The notes beneath the pieces are model-generated. The model had not been told where the DNA came from. It ran no database searches and was given only the letters and a program-made list of their open reading frames with translations. Below are positions 1-8,869 of a stretch of DNA of 64,000 nucleotides, piece after piece. The translations under genes and the position numbers were made by a program. Origin of the DNA: Leptolyngbya sp. NIES-2104 (GTDB taxonomy: Bacteria > Cyanobacteriota > Cyanobacteriia > Leptolyngbyales > Leptolyngbyaceae); assembly GCF_001485215.1 (NCBI RefSeq), contig NZ_BBWW01000001.1, positions 2,976,001 through 3,040,000 of the forward strand, written 5' to 3'. The number at the start of each line of letters is the position of its first letter. Position 1 is the stretch's first letter.

Positions 1-380
<380 letters not shown>

Positions 381-405
381 TTCTGCTTGACACTTCAATG
401 TCTAT

Positions 406-438
406 CCCGTTTCTCTTCGTGAAAGGCGGGATTTTTTT
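406..438 (+). terminator. Rho-independent terminator of thiC
   Basis: CCCGTTTC and GAAAGGCGGG form a stem with one bulged base around a short loop, followed by a run of seven T. It lies 26 bases after the thiC stop. Confidence 0.75.
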
Positions 439-472
439 GAATTAGAATTTAAGAGAAACACGATCGACATTC

Positions 473-1087
473 ATGACTCAAACTCTCGGCATCAGAAAAG
501 CAATTACAAACCTCAATGAAGCACATCGACGATTTGAGGTACGTCCGGCTGTTGATCCGAATTTCTTTTCAGAATGGCAGGCTGAATTTCCAGAGTTGAG
601 CGCGATCGAGCAAGCGACCTGCGATCGATTAAAAATTCGCTACCAATACTATCAAGCAGAAGGCGCAATCACAGAAAGCACCGTGAATCTGATTGTGATT
701 GCACCGCTGTTAGAAGCCCTAGGACTATTTGATCCACCGTACAAAGTTCGAGGCGAGAAGTACGTCAGAATCGAGATTGAAAATGGAGAAACGATTTTAG
801 AAGGATTGATCGATGTCTTGCTCGTGCAAGATTCACTCTGGCTCATTCTGCTTGAAACAAAGCGCTATGGATTTAGCGTGATGCAAGCATTACCGCAGAC
901 ATTAGCGTATATGATGTCACACCCGAATCCAGAATCGTTTGCACTGATCACAACAGGTGAAGATTATCTGTTTGTGAAACTCGATCGACAAACTCAACAG
1001 TACGATATCTCAGATAAATTCACCCTTTCTACTCGACAAGGCAATCAGCTTTATCGAGTGGTGCAAATCCTCAAATCGTTCATCTAA
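473..1087 (+). CDS. Type I restriction subunit R N-domain-like protein (PD-(D/E)XK fold), stand-alone
   Basis: This 204-residue protein resembles the small cyanobacterial proteins annotated as type I restriction endonuclease subunit R, which carry only the HSDR_N-like nuclease fold. The core is seen around residues 100-130: an EGLIDVLL strand followed by LILLETKR, matching the D...E-x-K pattern of PD-(D/E)XK nucleases. No helicase, methylase or specificity gene is adjacent, so it is not part of a working restriction system here. Its role is unknown. It ends tail to tail with sipA, overlapping by 4 bases. The family assignment is fairly secure; nuclease activity is inference. Confidence 0.7.
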   Translation: MTQTLGIRKAITNLNEAHRRFEVRPAVDPNFFSEWQAEFPELSAIEQATCDRLKIRYQYYQAEGAITESTVNLIVIAPLLEALGLFDPPYKVRGEKYVRIEIENGETILEGLIDVLLVQDSLWLILLETKRYGFSVMQALPQTLAYMMSHPNPESFALITTGEDYLFVKLDRQTQQYDISDKFTLSTRQGNQLYRVVQILKSFI

Positions 1088-1296
1088 ACCGATTCTAAAT
1101 ATTGATCATCCATCAAGAACGCACCCGTGGGAAATCGAACGCCCCAATATCCGCCGGGTCGTCGATCGAGCACCGTTCCTTCATCTCCCACCTGCAAAAG
1201 ATCCGCTGGACGCAACATCGGCATCGTCTCAGCCGTTTTCAGATACGGCGGCAGGGAAACAATGCGGACTTTTTCACCGATCGAGAATTCTTTCAT
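1084..1296 (-). CDS. sipA: SipA family regulatory protein (DUF3148)
   Basis: This is a 70-residue protein of the SipA family. In Synechococcus SipA binds the sensor kinase NblS and takes part in high-light and nutrient-stress control. The family pattern is clear: KVRIVSLPPYLKTAE, then PMLRPADLL, and RRPGGYWGVRF near the end, forming the SH3-like barrel. The start ATG at 1296 gives the normal family length. It is a single gene convergent with the preceding nuclease-like gene. It is cyanobacteria-specific, so it also supports the taxonomic reading of the window. Confidence 0.88.
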   Translation of the reverse strand: MKEFSIGEKVRIVSLPPYLKTAETMPMLRPADLLQVGDEGTVLDRRPGGYWGVRFPTGAFLMDDQYLESV

Positions 1297-1380
1297 AACT
1301 TTGGATTATCACTCTAACTTTTACTCTACCGCACAGGATCATAAGGCTATACTCGTTCAATATGACTCTAAGGATTGCAC

Positions 1381-1626
1381 ATGACTATCTCCAGAATCAC
1401 AAATGAAGGGCAGGTGACAATTCCGCCAGAGATCCAGGCACATCTTAAGCTGCAACCTGGAAGCCGTGTTGAATTTATTATTGATGGTTCTGGAGCGGTT
1501 AAAGTTCTTCCACTGGATATCTCAGTTGCCAATCTTGCAGGAATTTTGCATCGACCAGATACACCGACCGTTTCAATCGATGAAATGAATCAAGCAATTC
1601 AAGACGAAATTAATCATCGGGCTTGA
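1381..1626 (+). CDS. AbrB/MazE/SpoVT-type DNA-binding protein, orphan antitoxin-like
   Basis: The protein is about 81 residues long. It starts with a swapped-hairpin AbrB fold: MTISRITNEGQVTIPPEI, then a VEFIIDGSGAVKVLPL strand pair. The C-terminal tail (residues about 50-80, acidic and helical) is where antitoxins of this group grip a partner toxin. The ATG at 1381 was chosen over the in-frame TTG at 1375 because AAGGA lies 7-8 bases upstream of it. No PIN-domain or MazF toxin ORF follows before the sigma factor gene at 1764, so this is either a solitary antitoxin or a transcription regulator. Confidence 0.8.
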   Translation: MTISRITNEGQVTIPPEIQAHLKLQPGSRVEFIIDGSGAVKVLPLDISVANLAGILHRPDTPTVSIDEMNQAIQDEINHRA

Positions 1627-1763
1627 ATCAAAAGTTTCGAGGGTAAGCAGGCTTTCGGGTATTGGGTGAGTAGAGCCTAACTTCGTAATTTGGCATTCCA
1701 ATGAGTAACCTTTTGTCTTCGCTTTGCCACTAATCATTAGTAGAGTGATTCAACGAGGAAAGC

Positions 1764-2603
1764 GTGTCGGAACAGAGCGATCTGGAGTTAGTTCTTCTGT
1801 CACAACAGGGAAACAAGGCGGCATTCGGTCAGCTTGTGTTACGTTATCAGCCGATTGCACAACGGCTGGCGATGCGAGTGGTTAGCGATCGAGATTTGGC
1901 TCAAGAACTGGTGCAAGAAGCCATGCTGCAAGCCTATCTTTCACTGGGGAAACTGAATGACCCGAATCGCTTCAAGAGTTGGCTCTATGGAATTGTGCTT
2001 AATTTATGTCGAAACAATCTGAGGCGGCGTAGGATTATCTGTTTTTCGCTTGAGACGATGGTGAGGAACCTTGCAGATGAATCGTCCTCGATCGTCGGAA
2101 GTTCACCTGACCCTCAGCTAGTCGCAGAACAGGAAGAGCTTCACACTGCATTACTCTCAGCCGTCGATACTTTATCTCCAAAGAATCGTTCAGCAGTTCT
2201 ACTCTTCTACCATGACCAATTCAGCCTGCAAGAAGTGGCAAAGCATTTAGATATTTCAGTCAATGCCGTAAAAGGGCGGTTACACAAATCGCGTCACCAA
2301 CTAAAAGCGCGATTGTTACCGTTTCAAGCTCAAATTCAACCTAACTTACTCCAGGAAAACCAGATTATGACGAATCGTACTTCTGCTCAAATCAAGCCAG
2401 AACTAGAAGTTTGCTGCTCATTCTGTGGCAAAGGTAATCATCAAGTTCATGCACTGATCGCAGGACCAATCTTTAGAACCGCTCGAATTTATATCTGTAA
2501 TGAATGCGTGACTACCTGCAATCAAATCATCAGCGGAGAAATTCCGCCATTGACTCAAGAGGAAGTTGATGAGTTGATGGATTCCGATCGGTTGATTGAT
2601 TAG
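1764..2603 (+). CDS. ECF-type sigma-70 factor fused to a ClpX C4 zinc finger
   Basis: Residues about 9-85 form sigma region 2 ([10 protein letters not shown]... [12 protein letters not shown]... FKSWLYGI). Residues about 125-185 form region 4 with its helix-turn-helix ([20 protein letters not shown]). After a linker, residues 217-255 read [18 protein letters not shown] ... [12 protein letters not shown], a near-copy of the zinc-binding domain of ClpX with ligands C218, C221, C245 and C248 and a short insertion. No AAA+ part is present. The GTG start is backed by GAGGAAAG nine bases upstream. No anti-sigma gene is next to it, so the zinc domain may replace one as a sensor or as a dock for Clp-type partners; that role is inference. 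Confidence 0.9.
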   Translation: MSEQSDLELVLLSQQGNKAAFGQLVLRYQPIAQRLAMRVVSDRDLAQELVQEAMLQAYLSLGKLNDPNRFKSWLYGIVLNLCRNNLRRRRIICFSLETMVRNLADESSSIVGSSPDPQLVAEQEELHTALLSAVDTLSPKNRSAVLLFYHDQFSLQEVAKHLDISVNAVKGRLHKSRHQLKARLLPFQAQIQPNLLQENQIMTNRTSAQIKPELEVCCSFCGKGNHQVHALIAGPIFRTARIYICNECVTTCNQIISGEIPPLTQEEVDELMDSDRLID

Positions 2604-2679
2604 ATTTCACTTGCTTTTGATTTTGATCATCGCTGGAATCTCACAGTATGATCAAAGCCGATCGCTATTTTCGCAACCG

Positions 2680-3480
2680 ATGAAAGATGATTTGCTGCGC
2701 CGGGAACAGGCGTTTCATGACCAATGGGCAAGCACGATCGATGTCGATGGTATTCGTGTCTGCGATTATTTTGAAGCCTGTACTGCTCCTGAAAATCGCT
2801 TTATCCTGAGACAGCTTGGCGATGTTCGAGGAAAATTACTGCTCGATCTCGGTTGTGGCGCGGGTGAAAATAGCGTCTATTTTGCTCGACTGGGGGCGCA
2901 GTGTGTCGCGGCAGATTATTCGCCAGGAATGGTCGATGTGGCGCTGCAATTGGCGGAGCGAAACGGGGTTCAGATTGAAGGGCGGGTGATTAATGCCATG
3001 TCGATCGACATTCCCGACAATACATTCGATATTGTTTACGCCTCGAATTTGCTGCATCACATTCCTGATCCGAAGGTTACTTTACAAGAAATGCACCGAA
3101 TTCTAAAACCGGGTGGAAGAGCTTGTTTTTGGGACCCGTTGCGCCATAATCCTGTGATTAATGTGTATCGACGGATGGCAACCGAAGTGCGGACTGAAGA
3201 TGAAACGCCGCTCGATATTGGCATTGTGAACTTTATTCGATCGCTCTATTCCCAGACAAATTACGACACGTTTTGGATTGCAACACTTTGGATTTTCTTA
3301 CAGTTTTATTTGGTTGAGAAGGTCAATCCGAATGAAGAACGGTATTGGAAAAAGATCATTCTCGAACAAGCACGATTAGAGAAAACCTATTTGCGATTGG
3401 AAAAGCTCGATCGAGTCCTCAAAAAACTGCCATTGATGAAGCGAATGGCTTGGAATTTGGCAGTCGTCGCAACGAAGTAA
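2680..3480 (+). CDS. Class I SAM-dependent methyltransferase
   Basis: A small-molecule type methyltransferase of 266 residues. Motif I is LLLDLGCGAGENSVYFA, followed by VAADYSPGMVDVA and the post-motif NTFDIVYASNLLHHI, then MHRILKPGGRACFWDP, the classic Methyltransf_11 layout. The C-terminal 100 residues are basic and hydrophobic and may bind a lipid or other acceptor. The frame is open from 2596 (TTG), but the ATG at 2680 is preferred because the earlier stretch overlaps the sigma gene. The substrate cannot be told. Confidence 0.8.
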   Translation: MKDDLLRREQAFHDQWASTIDVDGIRVCDYFEACTAPENRFILRQLGDVRGKLLLDLGCGAGENSVYFARLGAQCVAADYSPGMVDVALQLAERNGVQIEGRVINAMSIDIPDNTFDIVYASNLLHHIPDPKVTLQEMHRILKPGGRACFWDPLRHNPVINVYRRMATEVRTEDETPLDIGIVNFIRSLYSQTNYDTFWIATLWIFLQFYLVEKVNPNEERYWKKIILEQARLEKTYLRLEKLDRVLKKLPLMKRMAWNLAVVATK

Positions 3481-3526
3481 AGCAAAATTCGGATAAGATT
3501 GACGATCAGTTTACGGGTGGAAACTC

Positions 3527-4354
3527 ATGCGCGAGCGAACAACTCAATCGGTACTCACCTACATTTTGCTGAGCGCGATCGCAATCTTGATGCTGATTCC
3601 GCTCGTTTGGCTGGTGAGCACTTCATTCAAATCACCCGGCGAAGATTTGTTTCAATTTCCGCCCCGGTTTATTCCCGAACAGCCAACGCTAGAGAATTTT
3701 GTCACTGTTTGGCAGAGTAATCCATTTGGACGCTATTTATTTAACAGCACATTAGTCTCAGTGTTGACCGTTGTATTAAATCTAATATTCTGTTCTCTAG
3801 CGGCTTACCCATTAGCGAGATTGACGTTTGCAGGGCGAGAAATTATCTTTAGTGCGATCGTTTCTACGATTCTAATTCCGTTTCAAATTGTGATGATTCC
3901 GCTGTATGTTTTAGCAGTGAAATTGGAATTGGTCAATAGCTATCTCGGAATCATTTTTCCTGGAATTGCATCCGCTTTTGGCATATTCTTGCTTAGACAA
4001 GCCTTTCAAAGTGTGCCGAAAGAACTCGAAGAAGCCGCCCGAATGGATGGTTGCTCAGAACTGGGAATCTGGTGGTATGTGATGCTTCCGTCGATTCGTC
4101 CTGCGCTCGTTACGTTAGCAATCTTTGTGTTTATCGGTTCGTGGAGCGATTTTCTGTGGCCTCTTTTAGTCGTCGATCGACCCGAATTTTTCACTCTGCC
4201 GCTCGGTGTTTCTAAACTCGCTGGAACCTTCACGCTCGATTGGCGATTAATTGCAGCGGGATCAGTGATCTCGATCGTGCCAATTTTGCTGTTTTTCCTC
4301 ATCATGCAGCGCTACATCGTGCCGACTGAAGCTGGAAGCGGTGTGAAAGGGTGA
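3527..4354 (+). CDS. Carbohydrate ABC transporter permease (MalG/UgpE type)
   Basis: This 275-residue inner-membrane protein has about six hydrophobic segments. The first is at residues 10-30, preceded by a short basic N-terminus. The EAA loop that docks on the ATPase is at about residues 165-190 (EEAARMDGCSELGIWWYVMLP), typical of the CUT1 sugar importer family. GGTGGAAA just upstream serves as ribosome site. The partner permease, binding protein and ATPase are not in the window. In cyanobacteria such solitary permease genes usually serve osmolyte or sugar uptake, but the substrate is unknown here. Confidence 0.88.
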   Translation: MRERTTQSVLTYILLSAIAILMLIPLVWLVSTSFKSPGEDLFQFPPRFIPEQPTLENFVTVWQSNPFGRYLFNSTLVSVLTVVLNLIFCSLAAYPLARLTFAGREIIFSAIVSTILIPFQIVMIPLYVLAVKLELVNSYLGIIFPGIASAFGIFLLRQAFQSVPKELEEAARMDGCSELGIWWYVMLPSIRPALVTLAIFVFIGSWSDFLWPLLVVDRPEFFTLPLGVSKLAGTFTLDWRLIAAGSVISIVPILLFFLIMQRYIVPTEAGSGVKG

Positions 4355-4412
4355 CAGTTTTAATTGAAACAGTTTGATATACAATAGTAGGCGCTCTAGT
4401 GATAAATCACCT

Positions 4413-4871
4413 GTGAAAACTGATACTTCCGACGCGAAAACCGCCGCCAAAGAACCCTTTCTATCTACAATGCGCGAACTTGCCACGACTTACCAAGCCT
4501 TCTGCGCTTACGACGAAGCTCACATCCGCGAAACGGGTTTAACTCCGCCCCAATTCGATGTCATTTGCACATTGGGCAACACTCCCGGTATGTTCATGAA
4601 TCAACTGGCTGAAAAAACGCTCGTGACAAAAGGAACCTTGACCGGGATTATCGATCGATTAGAACAGAAAAATCTCGTCCGTCGCGAAGTTCCGCCAGAA
4701 AATCGCCGCTGTTTTCTCATTGTTCTGACTTCTGAAGGTGAAGCCTTATTTGAGAAAATCTTTCCGGTTCACATTGCGTATTTGAAGCAAAAGTTCGATC
4801 GCTTAACGCCCGATGAATTAGCCGAAATCAAAACCGCACTTCAGCGACTGAAATCGATTTTTACGGATTAA
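4413..4871 (+). CDS. MarR family transcriptional regulator
   Basis: A winged-helix repressor of about 152 residues. The recognition region is MFMNQLAEKTLVTKGTLTGIIDRLEQKNLVRRE, followed by the wing PENRRCFLIVLTSEGE, which is the standard MarR pattern. The C-terminal helix (FDRLTPDELAEIKTALQRL) forms the dimer interface. The GTG at 4413 is used. An in-frame TTG at 4374 is also open, but TATACAAT-like bases there look more like a -10 element. The 3' end overlaps the convergent CpeT-like gene by 11 bases. The ligand and targets are unknown. Confidence 0.85.
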   Translation: MKTDTSDAKTAAKEPFLSTMRELATTYQAFCAYDEAHIRETGLTPPQFDVICTLGNTPGMFMNQLAEKTLVTKGTLTGIIDRLEQKNLVRREVPPENRRCFLIVLTSEGEALFEKIFPVHIAYLKQKFDRLTPDELAEIKTALQRLKSIFTD

Positions 4872-5427
4872 TTTTCTGAAATTCATACGCGCCCATCAAC
4901 GCACCCCAGATCGGTTGCTGTGTTTCAGGATCGATCCCTTTGTCGTAGCTCAAAAAACGGTCAGGCATCGCTTCAAATCCCAATGAAACCTGAATCGTAC
5001 TACCTTGTAGCGAGAAGGCACAGCGGCTATTGGGTGGCGGTGAGGCGATGAAGTGAAAGCCTTGAGCGAGAGATTTTACGGTGACCTCTAACGTGCAACC
5101 TGGAAGCAGTTCGATAGCTTGGTCGGATAATCGATCGAGCAATTCCGGTCTTTGCCCTGCCCCTTTTACAAGACTTGGATCTTTGAATTGATAGTATTGA
5201 ACCTTCAACCCGTTTTCAGTTTCTTGCAATTGCAATAATCGCTGTCGATACGGTTGATCCAGCTTCAAAACATTCGATTGCTCAGCAAAAATCGTCAAGT
5301 CTTCAAACAATTGAACCGGACGCTGCCACAAACGAAGATGTACGAACCAAGTCGGGCTTTCTCTTGCCTGAACTTGGTTATCAAACTCTCCTGCCATATA
5401 CTGAGCAAGAATTGAAGGATTCAACAT
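4861..5427 (-). CDS. CpcT/CpeT family phycobiliprotein chromophore lyase
   Basis: A 188-residue protein of the T-type bilin lyase family, which attaches a bilin to a cysteine of phycobiliprotein beta subunits. Family signatures include PTWFVHLRLWQRP, FEDLTIFAEQSN, LDQPYRQR and YYQFKDP followed by a GAGQRPELL stretch; these strands build the CpcT beta-barrel. Length is normal (about 190-200). It cannot be decided whether it is true CpcT, CpeT or an orphan paralogue, because no phycobilisome genes are near. A tRNA-Asp gene lies just upstream on the same strand. Confidence 0.85.
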   Translation of the reverse strand: MLNPSILAQYMAGEFDNQVQARESPTWFVHLRLWQRPVQLFEDLTIFAEQSNVLKLDQPYRQRLLQLQETENGLKVQYYQFKDPSLVKGAGQRPELLDRLSDQAIELLPGCTLEVTVKSLAQGFHFIASPPPNSRCAFSLQGSTIQVSLGFEAMPDRFLSYDKGIDPETQQPIWGALMGAYEFQKINP

Positions 5428-5440
5428 CGCTTTTTACCTA

Positions 5441-5514
5441 CGGGACTGACGGGGCTCGAACCCGCAACTTCCGCCGTGACAGGGCGGTGCTCTAACCAAT
5501 TGAACTACAGTCCC
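5441..5514 (-). tRNA. tRNA-Asp (GTC)
   Basis: The minus strand folds into a standard cloverleaf: acceptor GGGACTG/CAGTCCC, D arm GTTCAATTGGTTAGAGC, anticodon loop CTGTCAC with GTC, T arm GGGTTCGAGCC, discriminator G. The CCA end is not encoded (TAG follows). This matters as a comparison for the tRNA array at 35.8-36.5 kb. Confidence 0.96.
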
Positions 5515-5698
5515 AGATTTGTTTTCGCCCTGTTTTTCAGCGCGATCTTTATATTGCAGGATCAATTCAAATTTGTCAAACAATTTACCAAGGTTTTCTT
5601 GATTCCCAGATCGGTGATCCCCGAAAAATTTCTGCCCCGATCCTGAATTCCCTTGTTATCACTGAAGTAGGAAGATTGACGTAGGCTAGGCGGAACCC

Positions 5699-6259
5699 AT
5701 GAAAGACATGAAAATCGGGCGGCATCCAGCGCTTAAAATTGCGTTGGCTTCGGCAGTACTGACCGCGATCGCAGGCACGATTCTGCTCAAACTTTTACCG
5801 ATCGAGATTTCGATTTCTTCGAGTCCGTCGAATTCCGTTCCGGTGATCAAAACCGCCAGCCCACCTGCTGAAGCCGTGACTCCTCCTGCCATTGAGAAAC
5901 CTGATTCGGCAGCGATCGCGCTCAAACAAGGAAATTTACGCATTCGCAATCGATCCGACCATGCGCTCCGAGTCGCGTTATTAGCCCGTCAGCCCAAAGA
6001 AGCAAATGCTAAATCAGGTGAGCCACCTAGAGGATTTGCACTCCCGTCTCACTGGGATTTTGCACCGCAAGAAGGCAGTGATTCGGGGTTATTAGTGGCG
6101 CTTCCTAACCAATCGATTCGACTCAAACGCGGTGATGTGCTGGTTGCCTTCGCTCAGGATGGTTCACAGCGCTATTGGGGTCCGTTTGTAGTGGGAGAAA
6201 CCGATCGACCCGATTGGAATGCTCAAGCGGGTGAATGGGAGCTAATTCTAGATAATTAA
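5699..6259 (+). CDS. Membrane-anchored protein of unknown function
   Basis: This 186-residue protein is not recognised. A short basic N-terminus is followed by one membrane segment at residues about 13-33 ([20 protein letters not shown]), then a Pro/Ser/Ala-rich linker (about 38-68). The C-terminal domain (residues 78-186) has alternating strands such as [18 protein letters not shown] and [13 protein letters not shown]. The tail should face the thylakoid lumen or periplasm. GGCGG 5 bases before the ATG is the likely ribosome site. It ends tail to tail with tsaD, overlapping by 4 bases. Confidence 0.65.
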   Translation: MKDMKIGRHPALKIALASAVLTAIAGTILLKLLPIEISISSSPSNSVPVIKTASPPAEAVTPPAIEKPDSAAIALKQGNLRIRNRSDHALRVALLARQPKEANAKSGEPPRGFALPSHWDFAPQEGSDSGLLVALPNQSIRLKRGDVLVAFAQDGSQRYWGPFVVGETDRPDWNAQAGEWELILDN

Positions 6260-7299
6260 ACTCGGTATAAGCTCATTACTTCAGAAAGCGGTAACCGCGA
6301 TCGAGCCGCGATCGACAATTCCGAAACATGTCCCCGATCCAAATGCTCCGAAGCCGCACAAGCAATCATCGCCGCATTATCGGTACAGAATTTCATCGGT
6401 GGAAACATCACCTTAATTCCATGCGGTTCTGCGGCAATCTGTAATTGTTCTCGTAAGCCTCGATTTGCCGCGACTCCACCACCGACCGCGATCGTATTTA
6501 ATCCGTAATTTCGCGCACAAGCGATCGCCCGTTTCGTAAGTGCCCGAACCACAGTCGCTTGAAAACTTGCGGCAAGATCTGCGATCGGCAATTCTGCCCC
6601 CGTCGCCTCTAGTTTCTGAGTTAATCTCAATACCGCCGTTTTCAACCCGCTAAAACTCGAATCATACGGATGAAATCCGCCTTCAGGTAACGAAATCTGT
6701 CCTTCTGGCAGCGGAAACGCTTTCGGATTTCCTTGAGCCGCTAATTTATCGATAATTGGTCCACCCGGATAGCCCAATTTCAACAATCGAGCCACTTTAT
6801 CGAACGCTTCTCCCGCCGCATCATCTCGCGTTTGACCCAGCACTTCATACTGTCCGCAGTCCTTCACATAAATCAGGCTCGTATGCCCACCCGACACAAG
6901 CAAACAAAGAAAGGGCGGTTTCAACTCTGGATCGCTCAAATACGAGGCGTAAATGTGCCCCTCCAGATGGTGAACGCCGAGAAACGGTTTTTCATGCACG
7001 ATCGCTAACGTTTTCGCGGCGGTTAATCCCACCAGTAACGCCCCGACCAATCCGGGGGTGCAAGTTCCAGCGATTCCATCAATTTCTGCCCAAGATAAAC
7101 CGGATTCTGTGAAGGATTGCGCGATCGCACTATTGACAATTTCGACGTGCTGACGAGATGCCACTTCCGGCACAACGCCGCCATACTGCTGATGGATCGC
7201 GATTTGCGACGATACAACACTGCTTAAAATGTGACGATTTTTTACGATCGCCACCGCAGTTTCGTCACAACTTGTTTCAATTGCTAAGACCGTTGCCAT
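6256..7299 (-). CDS. tsaD: tRNA N6-threonylcarbamoyladenosine transferase TsaD
   Basis: TsaD transfers the threonylcarbamoyl group to A37 of ANN-decoding tRNAs, working with TsaB and TsaE. The 347-residue chain begins [19 protein letters not shown] (ASKHA phosphate loop). It has the metal-binding [10 protein letters not shown], then [13 protein letters not shown] and [14 protein letters not shown], all canonical. Length is normal. It is transcribed divergently from psaF, with about 170 bases between them. Confidence 0.97.
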   Translation of the reverse strand: MATVLAIETSCDETAVAIVKNRHILSSVVSSQIAIHQQYGGVVPEVASRQHVEIVNSAIAQSFTESGLSWAEIDGIAGTCTPGLVGALLVGLTAAKTLAIVHEKPFLGVHHLEGHIYASYLSDPELKPPFLCLLVSGGHTSLIYVKDCGQYEVLGQTRDDAAGEAFDKVARLLKLGYPGGPIIDKLAAQGNPKAFPLPEGQISLPEGGFHPYDSSFSGLKTAVLRLTQKLEATGAELPIADLAASFQATVVRALTKRAIACARNYGLNTIAVGGGVAANRGLREQLQIAAEPHGIKVMFPPMKFCTDNAAMIACAASEHLDRGHVSELSIAARSRLPLSEVMSLYRV

Positions 7300-7471
7300 T
7301 TGCTGGTAGGTTTTGGGAGTAGGTAACTGTTACAGTTGCTCGAATCAGAGTGAGCGAAGCTAATTTTCTAGTGTAGCGTTCCACTCGATCGAGTTCCGCT
7401 TGTAGAACAGTGGAAAAATCAACTTGACACAATCCCGCTTTGTAATCCGTTTAATTAAGGGAAACAATTTC

Positions 7472-8014
7472 ATGCAACGATTGTTTGCTCTAGTTCTTGC
7501 CATTTTCCTCTGGTTTGGCTTTGTCACTCCTCAGCCAGCCCACGCTTATAATCTGACTCCTTGTAGCGAAAACGAAGTGTTTGCACAACGAATCCAAGAT
7601 TCACAAAATGCAACCGCTCGTCGTCGCTTAGAACTCTATGCAGAACATGGCTTGCTCTGTGGTAAAGACGATGGACTGCCCCATCTGATTACCGATGGCA
7701 ACCTCAAGCACGTCGGCGAATTCACGCTTCCGGGTCTATTATTCCTGTACATCGCAGGCTGGATCGGCTATTCGGGTCGCTCCTACTTGATCGCAGCGAA
7801 AAAATCAGGCACACCAGAAGACAAGGAAATCGTCATCGATGTGCCGCTGGCGATTAGCTGCATTCTGCCTGCACTGCTGTGGCCTGTGCTCTCGCTTCAG
7901 GAATTTCTTGCAGGTACCCTCGTCGAGCGGGATGGTCGCATTCCTGTGAGTGCGGACTCTCTGTTGCTCGGTCAGGAAAACAAGCGTAAACCCCAGCCGT
8001 CTCAGTCCCGTTAA
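7472..8014 (+). CDS. psaF: Photosystem I subunit III PsaF
   Basis: PsaF docks plastocyanin or cytochrome c6 on the lumenal side of photosystem I. The product has 180 residues. A signal peptide (MQRLFALVLAIFLWFGF ... AHA) ends near residue 23 and the mature chain begins YNLTPCSENEVF. The pair of Cys at about residues 29 and 61 (LLCGKDDGLPHLI) is conserved. Membrane segments follow at about 84-105 and 128-150. The ATG at 7472 has AAGGGA upstream and is preferred over TTG at 7424. psaJ follows 60 bases later, the usual psaFJ operon. Confidence 0.96.
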   Translation: MQRLFALVLAIFLWFGFVTPQPAHAYNLTPCSENEVFAQRIQDSQNATARRRLELYAEHGLLCGKDDGLPHLITDGNLKHVGEFTLPGLLFLYIAGWIGYSGRSYLIAAKKSGTPEDKEIVIDVPLAISCILPALLWPVLSLQEFLAGTLVERDGRIPVSADSLLLGQENKRKPQPSQSR

Positions 8015-8074
8015 TGAGCACACTTGCGGTAGCTTGCCGCGAGTGTTGATTGTCAATTTGTTTGGAGATGATTT

Positions 8075-8191
8075 ATGGCGAGATATCTTTCTTTGAACGC
8101 TGTGTTAGGAGTTTTGAGCATTAGTGCTGCACTCACTGCGTTTATTTTGATCAACTGGGTTTCACCCGATTTGTTGTTCTTGTTCCAGTAG
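8075..8191 (+). CDS. psaJ: Photosystem I subunit IX PsaJ, divergent
   Basis: A 38-codon gene reading MARYLSLNAVLGVL... and ending PDLLFLFQ. One membrane helix spans residues about 8-27. GGAG lies 7 bases before the ATG. Position right after psaF, size and the PDLLF ending identify it as PsaJ, a single-helix subunit beside PsaF. It is unusual: the conserved Glu in the family's IEINRFFPDLL stretch aligns with Leu here (ILINWVSPDLL), although that Glu normally helps bind a chlorophyll. A strong hairpin terminator follows. Confidence 0.85.
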   Translation: MARYLSLNAVLGVLSISAALTAFILINWVSPDLLFLFQ

Positions 8192-8200
8192 AACCGTTCT

Positions 8201-8260
8201 GGGCGGTTGGTTCGTTGCTAGAGCTTGTACTCTAGTTAATGTAGCCAACCGCCCATTTTT
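8201..8260 (+). terminator. Hairpin terminator of psaFJ
   Basis: GGGCGGTTGG (8201-8210) pairs perfectly with CCAACCGCCC (8245-8254). A second stem CTAGAG/CTCTAG is nested inside the loop, and five T follow. It closes the psaFJ operon and ends only 3 bases before the next ATG. Confidence 0.85.
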
Positions 8261-8263
8261 GTA

Positions 8264-8869
8264 ATGAATCCCGAACCTGAAATCCGAAGATTGCTCGATG
8301 TCATGCCTGCATCGGGTCGGATGTTTGCCAAAATCGTGAGTAAACCCGATCAAAAATTCGTGATCGACGCTCCTCCTCCGTTTCCTTGGACGAGCGATCG
8401 ACCAATCTACATTAATTTCGATCTCTGGAGTCGCTTAACGCGATCGCAGCGAGATTTACTGATTTTACGAACCATAAGCTGGAGCACGAATATTAAATGG
8501 TTCCAGCCTTCTCCGATGTTAGGACTAACGGCATTAGGCGCGATCGGGCTAGGAATCGAACTTGCACAACAGGATTTTGTCGGAGTGGCAGCCGCGAGTG
8601 GATTAAGCGCGATCGCACTCTTTCAAATTTGGCGAAATAATAAGAGTTCGCGGGTGGAACTTGAAGCGGATGAGAAAGCGCTCAAGATTGCCCAACGGCG
8701 AGGATATACAGAAACTGAAGCAGCAAGGGCACTTTGTAGCGCGATCGAGTCCGTGGCTCAGAATGAAGGGCGAATGCTGAGTTTTATCGAATTACTGCGA
8801 TGTCAGTCACTAAGAGCGATCGGCGGACTGTCTCCAGTTGGAATTCCTGACGAACTGAGGCAGGAGTAG
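8264..8869 (+). CDS. DUF3318 family cyanobacterial protein
   Basis: A 201-residue protein matching the cyanobacterial DUF3318 pattern: an N-terminal RRLLDVMP stretch, a middle IYINFDLWSRLTRSQRDLLILRTISW, two weakly hydrophobic segments (about 84-102 and 105-122), then LEADEKALKIAQRRGYTETEAARAL. Function is unknown. The ATG starts 3 bases after the psaFJ terminator T-run, leaving no room for a separate promoter or ribosome site. Translation probably depends on readthrough, on a leaderless start, or on a later Met (residue 14 or 20). The stop overlaps the next GTG by one base. Confidence 0.75.
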   Translation: MNPEPEIRRLLDVMPASGRMFAKIVSKPDQKFVIDAPPPFPWTSDRPIYINFDLWSRLTRSQRDLLILRTISWSTNIKWFQPSPMLGLTALGAIGLGIELAQQDFVGVAAASGLSAIALFQIWRNNKSSRVELEADEKALKIAQRRGYTETEAARALCSAIESVAQNEGRMLSFIELLRCQSLRAIGGLSPVGIPDELRQE

